DNA of 64,000 nt from Sorex araneus (taxonomy: Eukaryota > Chordata > Mammalia > Eulipotyphla > Soricidae): NCBI RefSeq assembly GCF_027595985.1, contig NC_073307.1:49144509-49208508 (forward strand). The letters run 5' to 3'. How positions within the stretch are numbered: position 1 is the first letter of the stretch; the number at the start of each line of letters is the position of its first letter. Below, piece by piece: positions 45,476 through 56,690 of the stretch. The translations under genes were made by a program, and so were the position numbers. The notes under the pieces were generated by a model. That model saw only the letters and a program-made list of their open reading frames with translations. It was not told the DNA's origin and did no database searches.

Positions 45476-47599
45476 TTTGGCTTTTTTTTCCAAGCTGAAG
45501 TTTTATTAACTACTAAGTTATCACCTTAATATTTTCACCTTGACGATTGCCTGGCAGTAAAATTTACTGAATAAAACTGGTAAAATGAAAATGGTGTGCT
45601 GGAAATGTTTTACTTGGTTGATTAAGATGTCTTTCTTTTTTTTTTACACAAAGGTGTGGAAATTTATTTGCTTCAAATGGGATTGCTTGGTTAAGATGCT
45701 GCTTTGTGAAACACTACAAAGAAATCAATGAATAATAATAGAATCTTTAATTTGCCATGATATTAATGAAATTTTTTAACAAAGTAAGCTTTTGCTTTAC
45801 AGTGACAATGGTTCTAGTCTTTGAGTTTTGTATTGATGGGAAAGATTCCTTTGAACTATGTTTTAAATGTTAAGCATAAAATAATCTTAAAATAGTTATT
45901 ACTCAGAACATTTAAATTGAACTGATCTGTTCTATTTTAATAGTTAATATTAAGGAAAGTGTTTTTGAATTTATAGAGATGTGTTTGTAGGACAAAATAA
46001 TTTTGGCGGTAGTGTTTAATAATTTCATGTAAATGTGAAATAGGATTATTAGGGCATTTTCCCCTTACTCTATACCATTTGGAGTTAAAGTAGAGGAATT
46101 GTATCATGTCATGACTCGTTTGAATTCAAGGTGAAAATTGGAATTTTATTTATTGCAGATCAACTAGTACCTATTTCAGTAAATTAAAAAAGATATGGTA
46201 GACTTTTCATAGGCAAGTAAATTTATTTTACTCGCCGTGTTAGAAGGAACAAGAAGTCGAACATGAATACGTTTTGGGGGTTGGTGGTAAACAATTTTGC
46301 TTTTAGTATTAATGCCAAATACCAGTGTGTTGAGTGTATGAACCGTGTTGAGTGCTTGGAAGGATTCTCTTTGAGCCTCTTTAGTCTGTTTAAATCAAAA
46401 GTAGAATTTTGATTTTGATACACAATTCTTGGGTAGAAAGTGTAGAATTGAAACTGGGTTTCAGTTATGGATATATTTCCCCGGCTGCATTATTGCTTTT
46501 GTTTGGTTTTACTTTAAAATGTATGTCTTGGAAGGTTAGAGTTGTGGAATATTATGGTGTTGAGTAAGGAACGTTGATTTGTTTGATTTGCTTTGGATGT
46601 CTAAATATTTTTGTGGCGTGTTTGTTGGGAGAAAAAAAGTAGATTAATTTGTGTGTGTGGCCTTTCCCCCCCTTGATAGTGACGATTATATAGATGTTAC
46701 AGTTTGGATATTTAGGAGAATTTGCCTTGTGAAATGTGATACGTCGCCATCAGATCTTACTAGCTATTAATTTGCCGTTATTGACATGAATATGTACACC
46801 CTGACATATGAATGATGGCTTGGGTATATATGTATGTTGTGTCGGTTTTGAAATGGGGGCCTGTGGTTGGTTATTTAAAAGGTGATCATGATGCTTCCGT
46901 ATCCCTGAATTGGAATAATTATGTTTTGCCTGAATCTGTGGAAAGAAAATTTACTGTTTATGAATTTATATTTTTGCAAAGCTGTGTAATGGGTTAAGGT
47001 ATTTTGTGAATGAAGAAAAATCGAGATTCTTGAATTAAAACCAGTTGTGTGCATTTTTGCGCTAATGCAAGTGAACACTAGGGAGGCGCTCTTGAGTTGT
47101 CCCCCTCCCCCCCTTTCCATTTGGGATGGAAAATCCCCCCATAAAATTAGCCTTCCATTAATTTTTAGGCTTCATAAGGAAGGCAAGATTTGAATTTAAT
47201 TTACGAAATTCAGCTTTTGCTTTCATTTGGGGACCATTTTTACCCATGGGGGGTCATATATTTAAAGGATTAGTATTTAAGCTGGGCTTTCCATTCCCCA
47301 AGAATTATCCCTTTTTCAAAATGGCTTGATAAAACACTACTTCCTGTCCAGAGAGGAAGTTATTTTAGCTCAAGGACTGTAATATTTAGCAGATCTTTAG
47401 ACAAAAGGAACAAATTACATTTGTCTCTGGCTTAAAAAGGGTGCTGGTGCCAGAGGGGGTTAAGAAACCCTCCCCCCTCCCTCTGATGGGGTGGTCTGGA
47501 GGGGCAGGGAGGTGTGGGGGTGGGGGTCCTCAGGCTTCCTGGGATGGAGGATCTTTTTTTTTTTTTTGGTTGAGATGAAGGGGTGGGTCTATGGTACAT
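45476..47599. other. CHASERR-CHD2 intergenic spacer
   Basis: AT-rich, no SINE or LINE. It contains AAAATGGC at 47318-47325, C-runs near 47100, and a T-run at about 47553. The long repeat-free stretch next to a dosage-sensitive promoter suggests conserved regulatory content, which alignment would test. Confidence 0.5.
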
Positions 47600-47760
47600 C
47601 ACCTGAGTTGTGGGGTAAATGTAGAGAGTGTCAATCAAAGGCAGAGCTCAGAGCTGGGAAGGAGGCTCTAGATGGCGGCGGTGCCTTAGAGAGCGCGCGC
47701 TCAGCTGCCTGCCTTCCCCTCACTTTACGCAACTTTCCCTAACTTTCAGGCTGCCTCAGG
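47600..47760 (+). promoter_or_regulatory. CHD2: CHD2 core promoter region
   Basis: TATA-less, with a small CpG-containing core (gatggcggcggtgcc, then gagagcgcgcgctcag). A YY1-like GATGGCGGCGG lies at 47671-47681. The start site is placed at or just after this motif by analogy with YY1-initiator promoters. That placement is inference. Confidence 0.65.
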
Positions 47761-47922
47761 GGGCCCCCGCAGCCCCCTGCCTCTCCTAGCGACTTCCTGG
47801 GGTCGATTTGAGCCTTTTTTTGGGGAGAAAAGCAGCTTTTAGGAGCTTGCTTTGCGAGCCTTGTTGGAAAGCAGCAGCCGTGCTGAGAGCCCAGGTCGTT
47901 GTTTTTTCCCAGCTTAGAAGCC

Positions 47923-47955
47923 ATGGCGCACCTCCATTTTTGTACGCTCTCCTAA
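47923..47955 (+). other. uORF 1 in CHD2 5'UTR, 10 codons plus stop
   Basis: Encodes MAHLHFCTLS then TAA. The ATG has a near-ideal Kozak context (gccATGG), so most scanning ribosomes would be expected to initiate here if the exon 1 start is correct. Confidence 0.55.
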
Positions 47956-48032
47956 TGAGGTTTTTTTTTATCTTCCGGACCCGTTTTAGTATTAATTGTT
48001 GCTTTGTTTTTTTGGCCGCTGGACACACTTGA
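47955..48032 (+). other. uORF 2 in CHD2 5'UTR, 25 codons plus stop
   Basis: Its ATG overlaps the stop of uORF 1 (TAATG), an arrangement that can allow termination-reinitiation. It encodes an F-rich peptide beginning MRFFFIF. Confidence 0.5.
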
Positions 48033-48152
48033 GTCTTTTTATTTATTTTTGGGTTTTTTTTTTGTTTTTAACGGAGAAATTTGTTTTTATTTTTGATCGT
48101 TTGGGATCTATTTTTTTCTTGCTAGCTAGGACTCTGGCTTTGGACCTACTAC

Positions 48153-48502
48153 ATGGATCAGGTAAGTTCATGCACAATCGTGATCATTTGAAAGATTTAT
48201 ATGTTTAAGTTAGCTTTATTTTTTGTGAATAGAAAAAATTACTGGATGACGCAATAATATAGATTGTTATTTGTATCCAGTGTGTTACTTTGAGAAACTT
48301 TCCTTATTGATAGTGATGATTATCCCTGTTTGGTTTATCCCTTTTTTTTTTTTAAGGAAAATTAGTAATATGTTGGGATTTTTGAGGTGCTTACCGTTGT
48401 TGTATTATAACAATATCGTTACATTGCCAGGACTTCGTTCCTGTTAATAAAAACCATCGCTAGAAGCTGGGACCTTACCTTTCTTTCAACTTTTGACAGT
48501 AA
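48153..48502 (+). other. uORF 3, completed only by splicing (three codons)
   Basis: ATG-GAT-CAG are the last nine bases of exon 1 (48153-48161). The first three bases of exon 2 (48500-48502) are TAA. The spliced leader therefore holds a minimal Met-Asp-Gln-stop ORF about 68 bases upstream of the main start codon. Confidence 0.55.
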
Positions 48503-48570
48503 ATACCTGGGCACAGGACTTCAAAGCAAACACAGATTCCCCCTTCCCCTTAATATTTAAGAATTAAAAG
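48500..48570 (+). other. CHD2: CHD2 exon 2, 5'UTR part
   Basis: The acceptor cttttgacag ends at 48499 after a pyrimidine-rich tract. The 71 untranslated bases contain no ATG. Confidence 0.8.
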
Positions 48571-48632
48571 ATGATGAGAAATAAGGACAAAAGCCAAGAG
48601 GAGGACAGTTCGCTCCACAGCAATGCTTCGAG
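48571..48632 (+). CDS. CHD2: CHD2 coding exon 1 (start codon), chromatin remodeller N-terminus
   Basis: CHD2 is a nuclear ATP-dependent chromatin remodeller of the chromodomain-helicase-DNA-binding family, working on nucleosomes in transcription and DNA repair. This exon encodes MMRNKDKSQEEDSSLHSNAS plus two bases of the next Ser codon. It matches the mammalian CHD2 N-terminus as I know it, apart from any difference I cannot check. The start is the first of two adjacent ATGs, both with A at -3. The donor is TCGAG then GTATGA at 48633, phase 2. The residues before the chromodomains are acidic and serine-rich and are expected to be disordered. The next exon lies 12.45 kb away. Confidence 0.96.
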
Positions 48633-50949
48633 GTATGAGCTATCAACTTTCTTCCTTTTTTCCTTTATTTTTGGGGAAACCTCAGCCTACATTGTTTACC
48701 GGAACAGACCTGGAGAGCTGTCTGCTTTATTTTTAAGAATTTGACTAATTAGGATTCAGTTTTTAAAGCGTGACCTTGAGATTGCTAATATGCCACACCC
48801 TAATTTTTTGGTAGCAATTTATGAAAGTTGAGTTGTGACTTAAGGCCTCTCAGAGCAGTCACAAGGTAAGGGACCTTTATTCAAGGGGGTCTTCCTCGTA
48901 AGCTGCCGTGTTTCTCTCAATAAACTTCAGATTGGAGGTTTTTGTTCTCTAGAAAAATGACCTTGTCGGTTTAGCCATTGCTGCATTGCACCATTTTACA
49001 TACAAGGCAGATTTTTTTCTTTGAAGAATCTCGGATACCCGAACTTGTAACTGAAGGCCAGAGAGGAGCCTTGTAGTAAATTATAGTAAATAGACATTTG
49101 AGAAAGTTATATGAATGAAAAAATGGGCATTTTCAGATGAAACTGCAAAACGGACCCCTTGAATGATAGCCTTCAGTTTATAATTTTATTTGCCTCTCCG
49201 TTTCCATGGGTGCTCTGACATTTTTAGAGATTTTGAGAGGATTTATGAAAACCTTTGCTTGATGGTTAGTTTCTGCATTTATAAAATCAAGCCTGGGATC
49301 CCGGAAATTCTGAGAATGAAACTTAGTATATACTTTTGTATTTATTACTGTGCTTGTTACAATTGTATATTTTATTTCGTATTTGAAATATAAGATTTCC
49401 AGCTGTATGCTTATATTTAGACAGTGCTTTCTCGTTGGGCTATAGTTTTTTTAATCCTTGCATTTTAGCCTTAGTTCCTTTAAATTCATGGTTTTATTTC
49501 AATAGTCGCATGGAATGCTTTATCTTCTGAAGCTTATAAATGTATTCTTTATTTAAATCGTGTTCTCACATTTGTTGCAGTATCTTAGTGACTAAGTAAT
49601 AAAGGCTTTTAGACATTTTGCTGTATGATTTGTATATTTAAAAAGAATACATTTCTTGATGTGTATTATGAATTGTGACGAATTCATGAAGCTAACAAGG
49701 ATGTGATTGGTTATGACTTTTAAATCATTTACTTTTGTAATTTTATGCAAATAACATTTTCATTAGGGAATTTAAAACTTTTGAATATGACTTTTTTTCC
49801 AAGTAGGTGACTTTGATGTTTTACTACTTTAAAAAAATATTTGATCCTTGTTTTTTAATGTGTATATTTTGCAAATGAAATTGTTTCATAGACAAGTCTT
49901 TTGAACTGGGTAGCCCATTCTGTAAATTGTCTTGGTTAGATTTTGGATAGAAAATTTTTAATCCTGAACTATTGAATTATTTTTTTCCCTGAAGAAAATG
50001 GGCTATTTGTAGAAATAGGAATCCCCACGTAAATTTCAACCTTTTATTAAGATTCAGTGCCTAAAATTCATTCCCTACCCCTCCTTCCCCCCCTCTGTGA
50101 TTTGCATAGTTTCACGTGGGTTTTGATTTTCTTATGTAAGTTTTGTGGTTAAACTCTGCTTTCTAATTTAAAAGAGTCAAGTAGCACTGCTATTCATTTC
50201 CTAATGTCCTGTTACCTGGAAAAACACTTTGAAGGGTTTGTGGGGGTGAGAGATGTCACTGTTCAGCAAGTAGCTATGCATGGTACTTTCAAAGGGGTTT
50301 CCGTCTTTGTTTTGAGACCTACCTGATGAATGTCCAGAAATATTGAGGCTCTTGGAAGAGTGTTTTTTTTTTTTTAAATTTCTCCAAATTTACCGCAGGT
50401 ACATAATTGTGACATCACTTCCTTGGAAAGTTGGAAAGCTGAAGAGGTGGTCAGTTTCTCCTGTAGAGCTGTTTTGTGGCAAACTAAGCTTAAGTCCACT
50501 GGACCCCAGAGTAGTCTTGGTTTTTGCTTCCTGAGTACCTCTCGGCTTCCCCTGAGGCCCAAGTTCCTATGGCAAAATGTTTCGTGTGGGGGGGAAGCTG
50601 CAGGAGCACCTTTGAGCCCCGGGGGAGGGAGGGAGGAGTCTAGGAATCTTTGGTCTGAGAAACTGGGATCCATCTGGAAGGACTGCTTGCAAGCAATGCG
50701 GTTCCTCGGGTTGTTTCCATCGAATTCGTTACTCTTGTATCCTTTCCAGCTCGCCACTTATACTATACTCGTTTGTTACACTTTTGTGTTGCACTTTGCT
50801 TCAAAGCTTCCTCCAAAAAGCTACAGTTAAAAAGTTCCTCCCCAAAGCTACAATGGAAAGACATTTGATCCTAGACAACTTTTCCAGTGATACAAAGCAG
50901 AGTCAGTGGTGGTCCTGGGCTGCCCTGTCTCTGCCCCGTGTTTGGAATG

Positions 50950-52100
50950 ACTGGCCCTTGCAAGTGACTTCAGTGCTGTCACCAGAAGGAAGCCAGGAGG
51001 GAAGGGGCTGGGAAACGGGAGCTGGTCGCCCCCCAGTTCTGTGAGTCCCTGTGCTGCATGGTGCCAGTTCAAGCACTGAAATGTTGATGAAATTGATTGC
51101 AAAGCGACTGTCCTGGAACTAGATTTATTTGCTGCCCCCAGCTGCGGGTACCTCGCCGTCCCACCCCGTGCCTGGCTCCCCCGGGAGGCTGGGGGCCGCA
51201 GACACGCGCGGTGCACTCGCTCGTGGCCCAGAACTGGCCGCTTTGGAGGTGGCAGCCATTTTATAACGCTGCTGAGGCTAAATAGGGATTTTTTTGTTTG
51301 TTTTGGAGACCGAAAAGAAAGAGACTCGAGCCCTAAAATGCCCTCCCTCCTACCCCTACTCGCACTGCCCCGGGTGGGCGCCCTGCCCCAGCAGGCAGGG
51401 GCCGTTTGGGCGCCGGCGCGGGCGCCAGCTCGGGAGCCCCCGGCAGCTTGGTGCGGGGCCAGCTCAGTCACAAAATGGCTGTTCTTTGTGCCGCAGCGCT
51501 GACAGACATACTGCATTGCACTGTGGACTCGCCGAGCAGCAGGAAGTTGCCGTGCCGAGTTCAAAGGGCGGCCGGCGCCGGCGCCGCGCGCTCATTGGCC
51601 GCCGACGCGCCTGGTAACAGCGAGTCAGCGGCGCCGGCCTCCCCTACTGGCCCCGCCCCGTGACGTCAGCCGGCGCGCCGCGGGCTGTGAGGGCGGGCGT
51701 GGCGCGCGCCGTGACGTGGGGTCTGGAGACGTCGCGGCTAGGAGCCCGGGGAGGGGGAGGGAGCTACAGCGCCGCGGCACCGCCGCCAGCCTGGTCGGGA
51801 CTTTTCCGCTGGGCCGCGCCCTGCTCCGGGCCCGGCTTTTCTCTGCTTGAGAAAGTTAAAAAGACATCTATCCGCAGCCCTGCCAGTTTTACTGCATTGT
51901 CTCTGCTTTGCGGTCTGCCCCGCTGCCTTCCCCTCGTTGTAGTTTGCCCGCCCCGGCAATGTAATTCATGACCCCGGAGCCCAGGGAAGAGTACCTGAGC
52001 CTGTCCCGTGCCTCTTAACGTGGTATCAAGTCCTTTCCCCCTTGACATTTGAAGGAGAAAGATGCAGGTCCGTAGCGTGCAGAGGGTCGTGGGGCCGAGG
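50950..52100. promoter_or_regulatory. Second CpG island, inside CHD2 intron 2
   Basis: GC- and CpG-dense, strongest at 51.38-51.85 kb. It carries an inverted CCAAT box (ATTGG, 51594-51598), a perfect palindromic CRE TGACGTCA (51661-51668), a half-CRE TGACGTGG (51712-51719), and AAAATGGC elements in both orientations (51255-51262 minus, 51472-51479 plus). No CHD2 exon is recognised here. It could be an alternative or antisense promoter, or an intronic enhancer. Orientation is not decided by sequence. Long GC-rich minus-strand frames across it are not convincing. Confidence 0.65.
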
Positions 52101-52910
52101 CCCTTAGAGACCAAGTGAAGGGATCACTGCCACGCATCCCCCCCAGCTGGACACGCACGGACAGCGGCGACTCCACTGACCTCAGCTATAGGCCTCAGCT
52201 ACCGTTGCCAGCACCTGGCGGGTTCAGCGATGCTCCGCATGTAGTGCTGCTCCACTCCTCAATAGCTGTGATCACTTGGAAACTGGACTGTTTAAAATTC
52301 TGTGCTGTGGAGTTTCCGTGCCTGGGTACTGTGGTACTGAGTGTGTGTGTGGGGCTTCCCTGGAAGCCCTTGGTGAGGGGGTCAGCTGGAACTAATTGCC
52401 AAGGTTGGCTTCGAGGTGCTAGTCATGTATCACGAGTTTTAAGTGGCAAGAGAGACGTGTGCACACTCATGTGCCCACTGGATTCTCACAGTGTTGGCTT
52501 ATATCCTGCAGGTAGTTTTAGCAGAAATAGGACCCAGCTGCAGTGGAGGTGACCAAAGGATGGGTTCCCGTCTAGATTCCCATCAAGTGTTTATGAAGAG
52601 ATAGACAGGGGTCTTGTACCCAACATGGGAATCAAATTCTATGAGGGCCAGACCCTCTGTGATAGTGAGTCACTATAGCCGCCGTTTATTCATCAGTGGA
52701 GATACCTATTACAAGTTCATTATATGTAATGCATCTGCACACATAATACATGTATGTATATATTCGGAATACGAATACATACCTACTCGTGTTTCATAGG
52801 CTTATTTCTCCCTAGTTTTTTAGTAATTCTTTGGAAGGTTGATGGGAACTTTAGGTGAAAGTGAAATTCCAGTTCATAAATTCATAGACATGTTTGTCAA
52901 AGATTGGGCC

Positions 52911-53083
52911 TTTTTTTTCATTTTTACATAGTTTTTTACTTTGGCACCAGATTCTGCTCAGGGTTCAATCCTGGCAGTGTGCTCATAGGTCACTCCTGTA
53001 AGGCTCTGGGGATCATATAGGTCAACTGCATGCAATACAAGTGCCCTACCCGGGTAGCTGAACTACTCTCTCACCCACTGATC
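52911..53083 (-). mobile_element. Older SINE
   Basis: gctcagggttcaatcctgg, ggtcaactgcatgcaata. First SINE after the 8.7 kb gap. Confidence 0.7.
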
Positions 53084-53182
53084 TGTATGAATATAAATTA
53101 TGTCCAGAATTCTTAACAGCCTTAGCAATACTCTCGCATTCTCATTTTCTCTTTATTGTGCATGTCTGATTGACTAGTACTC

Positions 53183-53305
53183 GTTTGGGTCACATTCAGT
53201 TGTGCTCAGGCTTATTCCTTGCTCTAATCTCAGTGCTTTGGGACCATGTGGAGTGTGGGGATCCAACCCTGGTGGGAGGCATACAAAGCAAGTGCACTGT
53301 TAACA
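53183..53305 (-). mobile_element. Truncated older SINE
   Basis: cgtttgggtcacattcagt start. It ends after ggtgggaggcatacaaag. Confidence 0.65.
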
Positions 53306-53318
53306 GGAATTTTCAACT

Positions 53319-53487
53319 CTTTTTGTTTGTTTTGGGCCACACCTGGCAGTGCTCAGGGGCTACTCCTGGCTTGCTCAGAATCATTCCTGGCCATTCTCTG
53401 GGGGACTTTATGAGGTGCCAGGGATCAAATCTGGATTGGTTGCTTGCAACACAAACACCCTATCTGCTGTACTATTGCTCTGGTCCC
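53319..53487 (-). mobile_element. SINE
   Basis: gttttgggccacacctggc, gatcaaatctggattgg, ctattgctctggtcccc. aattttcaactct (53308) and aattttcgactct (53489) flank it. Confidence 0.9.
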
Positions 53488-53721
53488 CAATTTTCGACTC
53501 TATACGGGCACCTACAGCAGGATCTGCAAACGGTGAGGTTGATTGACTTTTGAAGCAGTACTTTTTTGTCAACATTTTTGTTCTGTATTGATGCCTTGAA
53601 ATTCAGAGAAGTGGCATAGATTTAAGTAGTCATTGTTATACCCCAGAGTATCAGAGTTCTGTTGAAGATGTTACAGCCCAAAAGACATACTGTTACCATG
53701 TGGGTTAAAACGCATCTTACT

Positions 53722-54127
53722 ACAGAAACCCAAAACCGAGAGGCCGCTAAGTGTGGTCACTCGACCTCATACCTCTTCATCCTCAGCAATGGAAAACAAA
53801 TTATCTAATGCTTCCTTTTCAGCAGGTCTGACTTTAGGGGAGAGGCTCTCCAAACAATAATAGTGAGTTTTGTTGAAATATTGTATGCAATCAAAGTGAA
53901 AGTAAAGTGAAATTTATTAGTTACACAGTGGGGGCTTAGGGTGGGGGGGCTAGGGGCGTGGGGGGGTTAGGGGTGTGGGGGTGCGGGGTGGAGCTATACT
54001 GGGATTCTTGGTGGTGGAATATGTGCACTGGTGAAGGGATGGGTATTCGAGCATTGTATAACAGATTTAAATCTGAAAACTTTGTAACTTTCCACATGGT
54101 GAGTCAATAAAAAATTAAAAAAAAACA
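53722..54127 (+). mobile_element. L1 3' fragment (3'UTR) in CHD2 intron 2
   Basis: atgtgcactggtgaaggg, gcattgtataacagatt and actttgtaactttcc match the other L1 tails. It ends in tcaataaaaaattaaaaa. aaaacgcatcttac before (53708) and aaacgcatcttac after (about 54128) is a clear target duplication. Confidence 0.9.
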
Positions 54128-55778
54128 AACGCATCTTACATGTGGGCATGCCACTTCTACCCAGTTCCCTGTTTTGGTTGAAAAAACCCTAGTAATTGTA
54201 TATTGCTATGGGTTTTCTGCCCGTTTGCAAAATGGCATGAAATGGCTAGAGATGAGCTGATTAAACACTTCCTTTTGGATTATTGCTTTGAAGAGGGGTT
54301 CTTTGGAGACAAACATTTCCGTAAAGATGAAGTCATTGGAGGGGATGGGGAGAAGCTAGATGACATTTGAGAGACATTTCAAATGGTAAAAATTGTAGCA
54401 AATTATTTCCTCAAAGAAAAATCTGGAAGTGTGTTAAATGTTACTGTTATAAATGTTACTGTTATAAACAAGTATCAAAGCTCACAATTTTTGTCACTGA
54501 GTGCCTCCTTCCCCAGCCGGGGCAGCCAGCCCTTACCTCTTAGTGAACTGTTCACTGGATGTCACCTGTGGCTTTCAGCCTCCTCTTTTCTCCCAGAAAA
54601 TATTCTGCAGGAAACTTGTTGACGTAACCACTGGGTTTGGGTTTCCTACCTATGAGCCATGTGTTTTGTTCGTTGCTCTGGTATGGTGGTGTCTCTTTGT
54701 CTCTTTGCAAAGAGAAACTTTGTGCATCACCTAAAGCTATTCTGTATATAGTGAAGTTAATATTACCTTCTTTGTGGCCTTTGATTGCCCCACTCCCACC
54801 CCCACTTCCAGCTCAGTAAATCCAGCCTTGCATTGGGTTCAGATGTGAAAACCCTAGTGAGACTACCCAGCACTCCTGGCTTTGGAACTTAGTAACTGGA
54901 AGCGTTGATGGGGCCCTCCAGGGCCCAGGTGCTCTCCTGGGCTTGATTTGGCATCAACCCAGGGATGGAACAGTATACTCTGCATGGTGTGTTCTGACCT
55001 CCTTGGTCAGCCTCAACTGACAGGGCAAGTCTGGGGCCCAGGACACAGATAGTGGGTTTATAGGGTGGTGGGGTAAGGGAGGGGAGCCCTAGACTTCTGG
55101 AAGCCCTGCATGGATCACATTTATAAACAGTCCCCCTCCCCCCACACACAGCGTTTTACTGTTACAGTATGCTTGGTTGGTTCCAGGGTACAGTTCTGGG
55201 GTTATTTAAACCATACCTGCTGGGTGATTATATATTAAGACAGATGGTTCTAAGTTCCTCTGACTTAGGGGGAGAAGGTCCTGGCCAATGATATTTGAGT
55301 TCCCTTTCATGGCCGGAGCTGTCTGGAACATTCAGTGCTGAGCTCTGGAAATACTTCCCCCAGCAGAACTTGCAGAGTTGGACTCACATGTGCTCAGCTT
55401 AAAGGCTTGGCCTCACTTCCCCACATTATTTTGACATTTCAGAAATACAGTGGTTGACAGGAAGAGTCTGTTCCACCGAAAAGTGCTTTGTCAGCGGCAG
55501 CTACTCATACAATGCTGATTCCTCGGGGCTTCACCTTTTTATTGCCTTAGCCCTTCCCCAAGGATTCTTTGAAGTGCCTGATGGCTCAGCCCCTTGCAGG
55601 CCTTAACGGGGGCATAGAGGGGGGAAGACTTCTTAAAGAGTTCAGTAGGCAGGTTCTCCTCCACCTTCCCTTGTCAGTTCCAACCTTGGGGTGCTTTACA
55701 AGCGAACTGTTTCCTAGAATTTTTTTTTTTTTTCTGAGAAAGCCAGCTCTCTGGACGGAGCAGAGGGTTCTCCCACCC

Positions 55779-55782
<4 letters not shown>
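54128..55782. other. Unique intronic sequence
   Basis: Contains AAAATGGC at 54229-54236 and a 15-base tandem duplication (aaatgttactgttat twice) at 54436-54465. No exon recognised. Confidence 0.45.

Positions 55783-55850
<68 letters not shown>
55783..55850. repeat. (GT)n microsatellite, 34 units
   Basis: Uninterrupted, 68 bases; the longest pure dinucleotide GT array in the window. Confidence 0.97.
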
Positions 55851-55853
<3 letters not shown>

Positions 55854-56335
55854 AGAACAGCTGTTTGTGTGAGTCATCCCTGCTGCCAGGCTGGGCTGTC
55901 AGCAGGCACGAAGTAGACACCTTTTCTCTCCCGCAGCCAATTATTTTTGCCCGTACTTATCTTCTGCTGCCTAGCCAGGTGCAGTGCTGGGGGGAGAAGG
56001 AGTGGCAGTGATCCAGTGATCCCACCACTGCCGTCTGTTCCCCCCTCTTGCTTTTAGTCTTCTGCCCCGTGGTTCTTTACATGTGGTTTATTTTTGGTTT
56101 CCTCTCCTTTCCTTTATGTTTTTTGAATTAATGGAGTTTTTTTTTGTGGTTGTTTATTGAAGTTCTTTTGGCTGGAAAAAGCCCTCATGGGTTGCAGGTC
56201 TGCATGCGTGTTTCAGATCTGCAGGTGGAGCTTTGTTTCTAGCATTTCTCTAGATTTTTAATTTATATTATATAATAATTTATATTTATGACCGTGTTTT
56301 CTACTTTAATTATCTTTTTAAAGTTTTTTTTAATT

Positions 56336-56494
56336 TATTTTTGACTTTTTGGGTCACAACCACTGATGCTCAGGCAGTGGTTGTGACCCATTGCTGGCAG
56401 TGTTCTGGGGACCATGTGATGCTGGGGATAGAAAACCCAGGTCAGCTGTGTGCAAGGAAAACACCCTACCCTTTGTACTATCACTCTGCCCCAA
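56336..56494 (-). mobile_element. SINE
   Basis: gactttttgggtcacaacc, gatagaaaacccaggtcag, ctatcactctgcccc. A small inverted copy ggttgtgaccca appears at 56381. Confidence 0.85.
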
Positions 56495-56544
56495 TGTTTA
56501 ATGTTTTTATTGTGTTTAATTTTTATTCCTAATGTTCCTTAATT

Positions 56545-56690
56545 TTTGCTTTTTTGGGGCATACCTGGCACTGCTTAGGGTTTACTCCTGGCTCTGTGCT
56601 TAAGTGCTCAGGGGCCCCAATGGGATGCTGAGCATCAAAACCAATGTCAGCCACATGCAAGGCAAGCACCCTCTCTGTTGTCCTATTGCG
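56545..56690 (-). mobile_element. Older SINE
   Basis: gcttttttggggcatacctg, ttactcctggctctgtgct, cacatgcaaggcaagcacc. Confidence 0.8.

Larger units (their letters stand above)
47680..48161 (+). other. CHD2: CHD2 exon 1, 5'UTR (5' limit approximate)
   Basis: Non-coding first exon ending in a consensus donor: gatcag then GTAAGT at 48162. The 3' half is strikingly T-rich, with several runs of 7-11 T. It carries two complete upstream ORFs (47923-47955 and 47955-48032) and the first part of a third (48153-48161). There is no other ATG between about 47680 and the donor. The 5' end depends on the promoter call. If transcription started downstream of 47925, the first uORF would be lost. Confidence 0.72.

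Noticed and set aside
47808-48032. 74-codon + frame in CHD2 exon 1
   Set aside because: It needs a TTG start. The only ATG in this frame is at 47955, which is listed as uORF 2.
50848-51564. 238-codon minus-strand open frame at the intron 2 CpG island
   Set aside because: GC-driven, no recognised domain. An antisense transcript is possible but not supported as coding.
51600-52000. Orthologue of human MIR3175 in the intron 2 CpG island
   Set aside because: The position would fit from memory, but I could not find a matching precursor. The isolated gtgacgt matches are too short and are CRE-like.
54436-54465. 15-base tandem duplication aaatgttactgttat
   Set aside because: Common slippage-type duplication with no further context. 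Noted only in the region entry.
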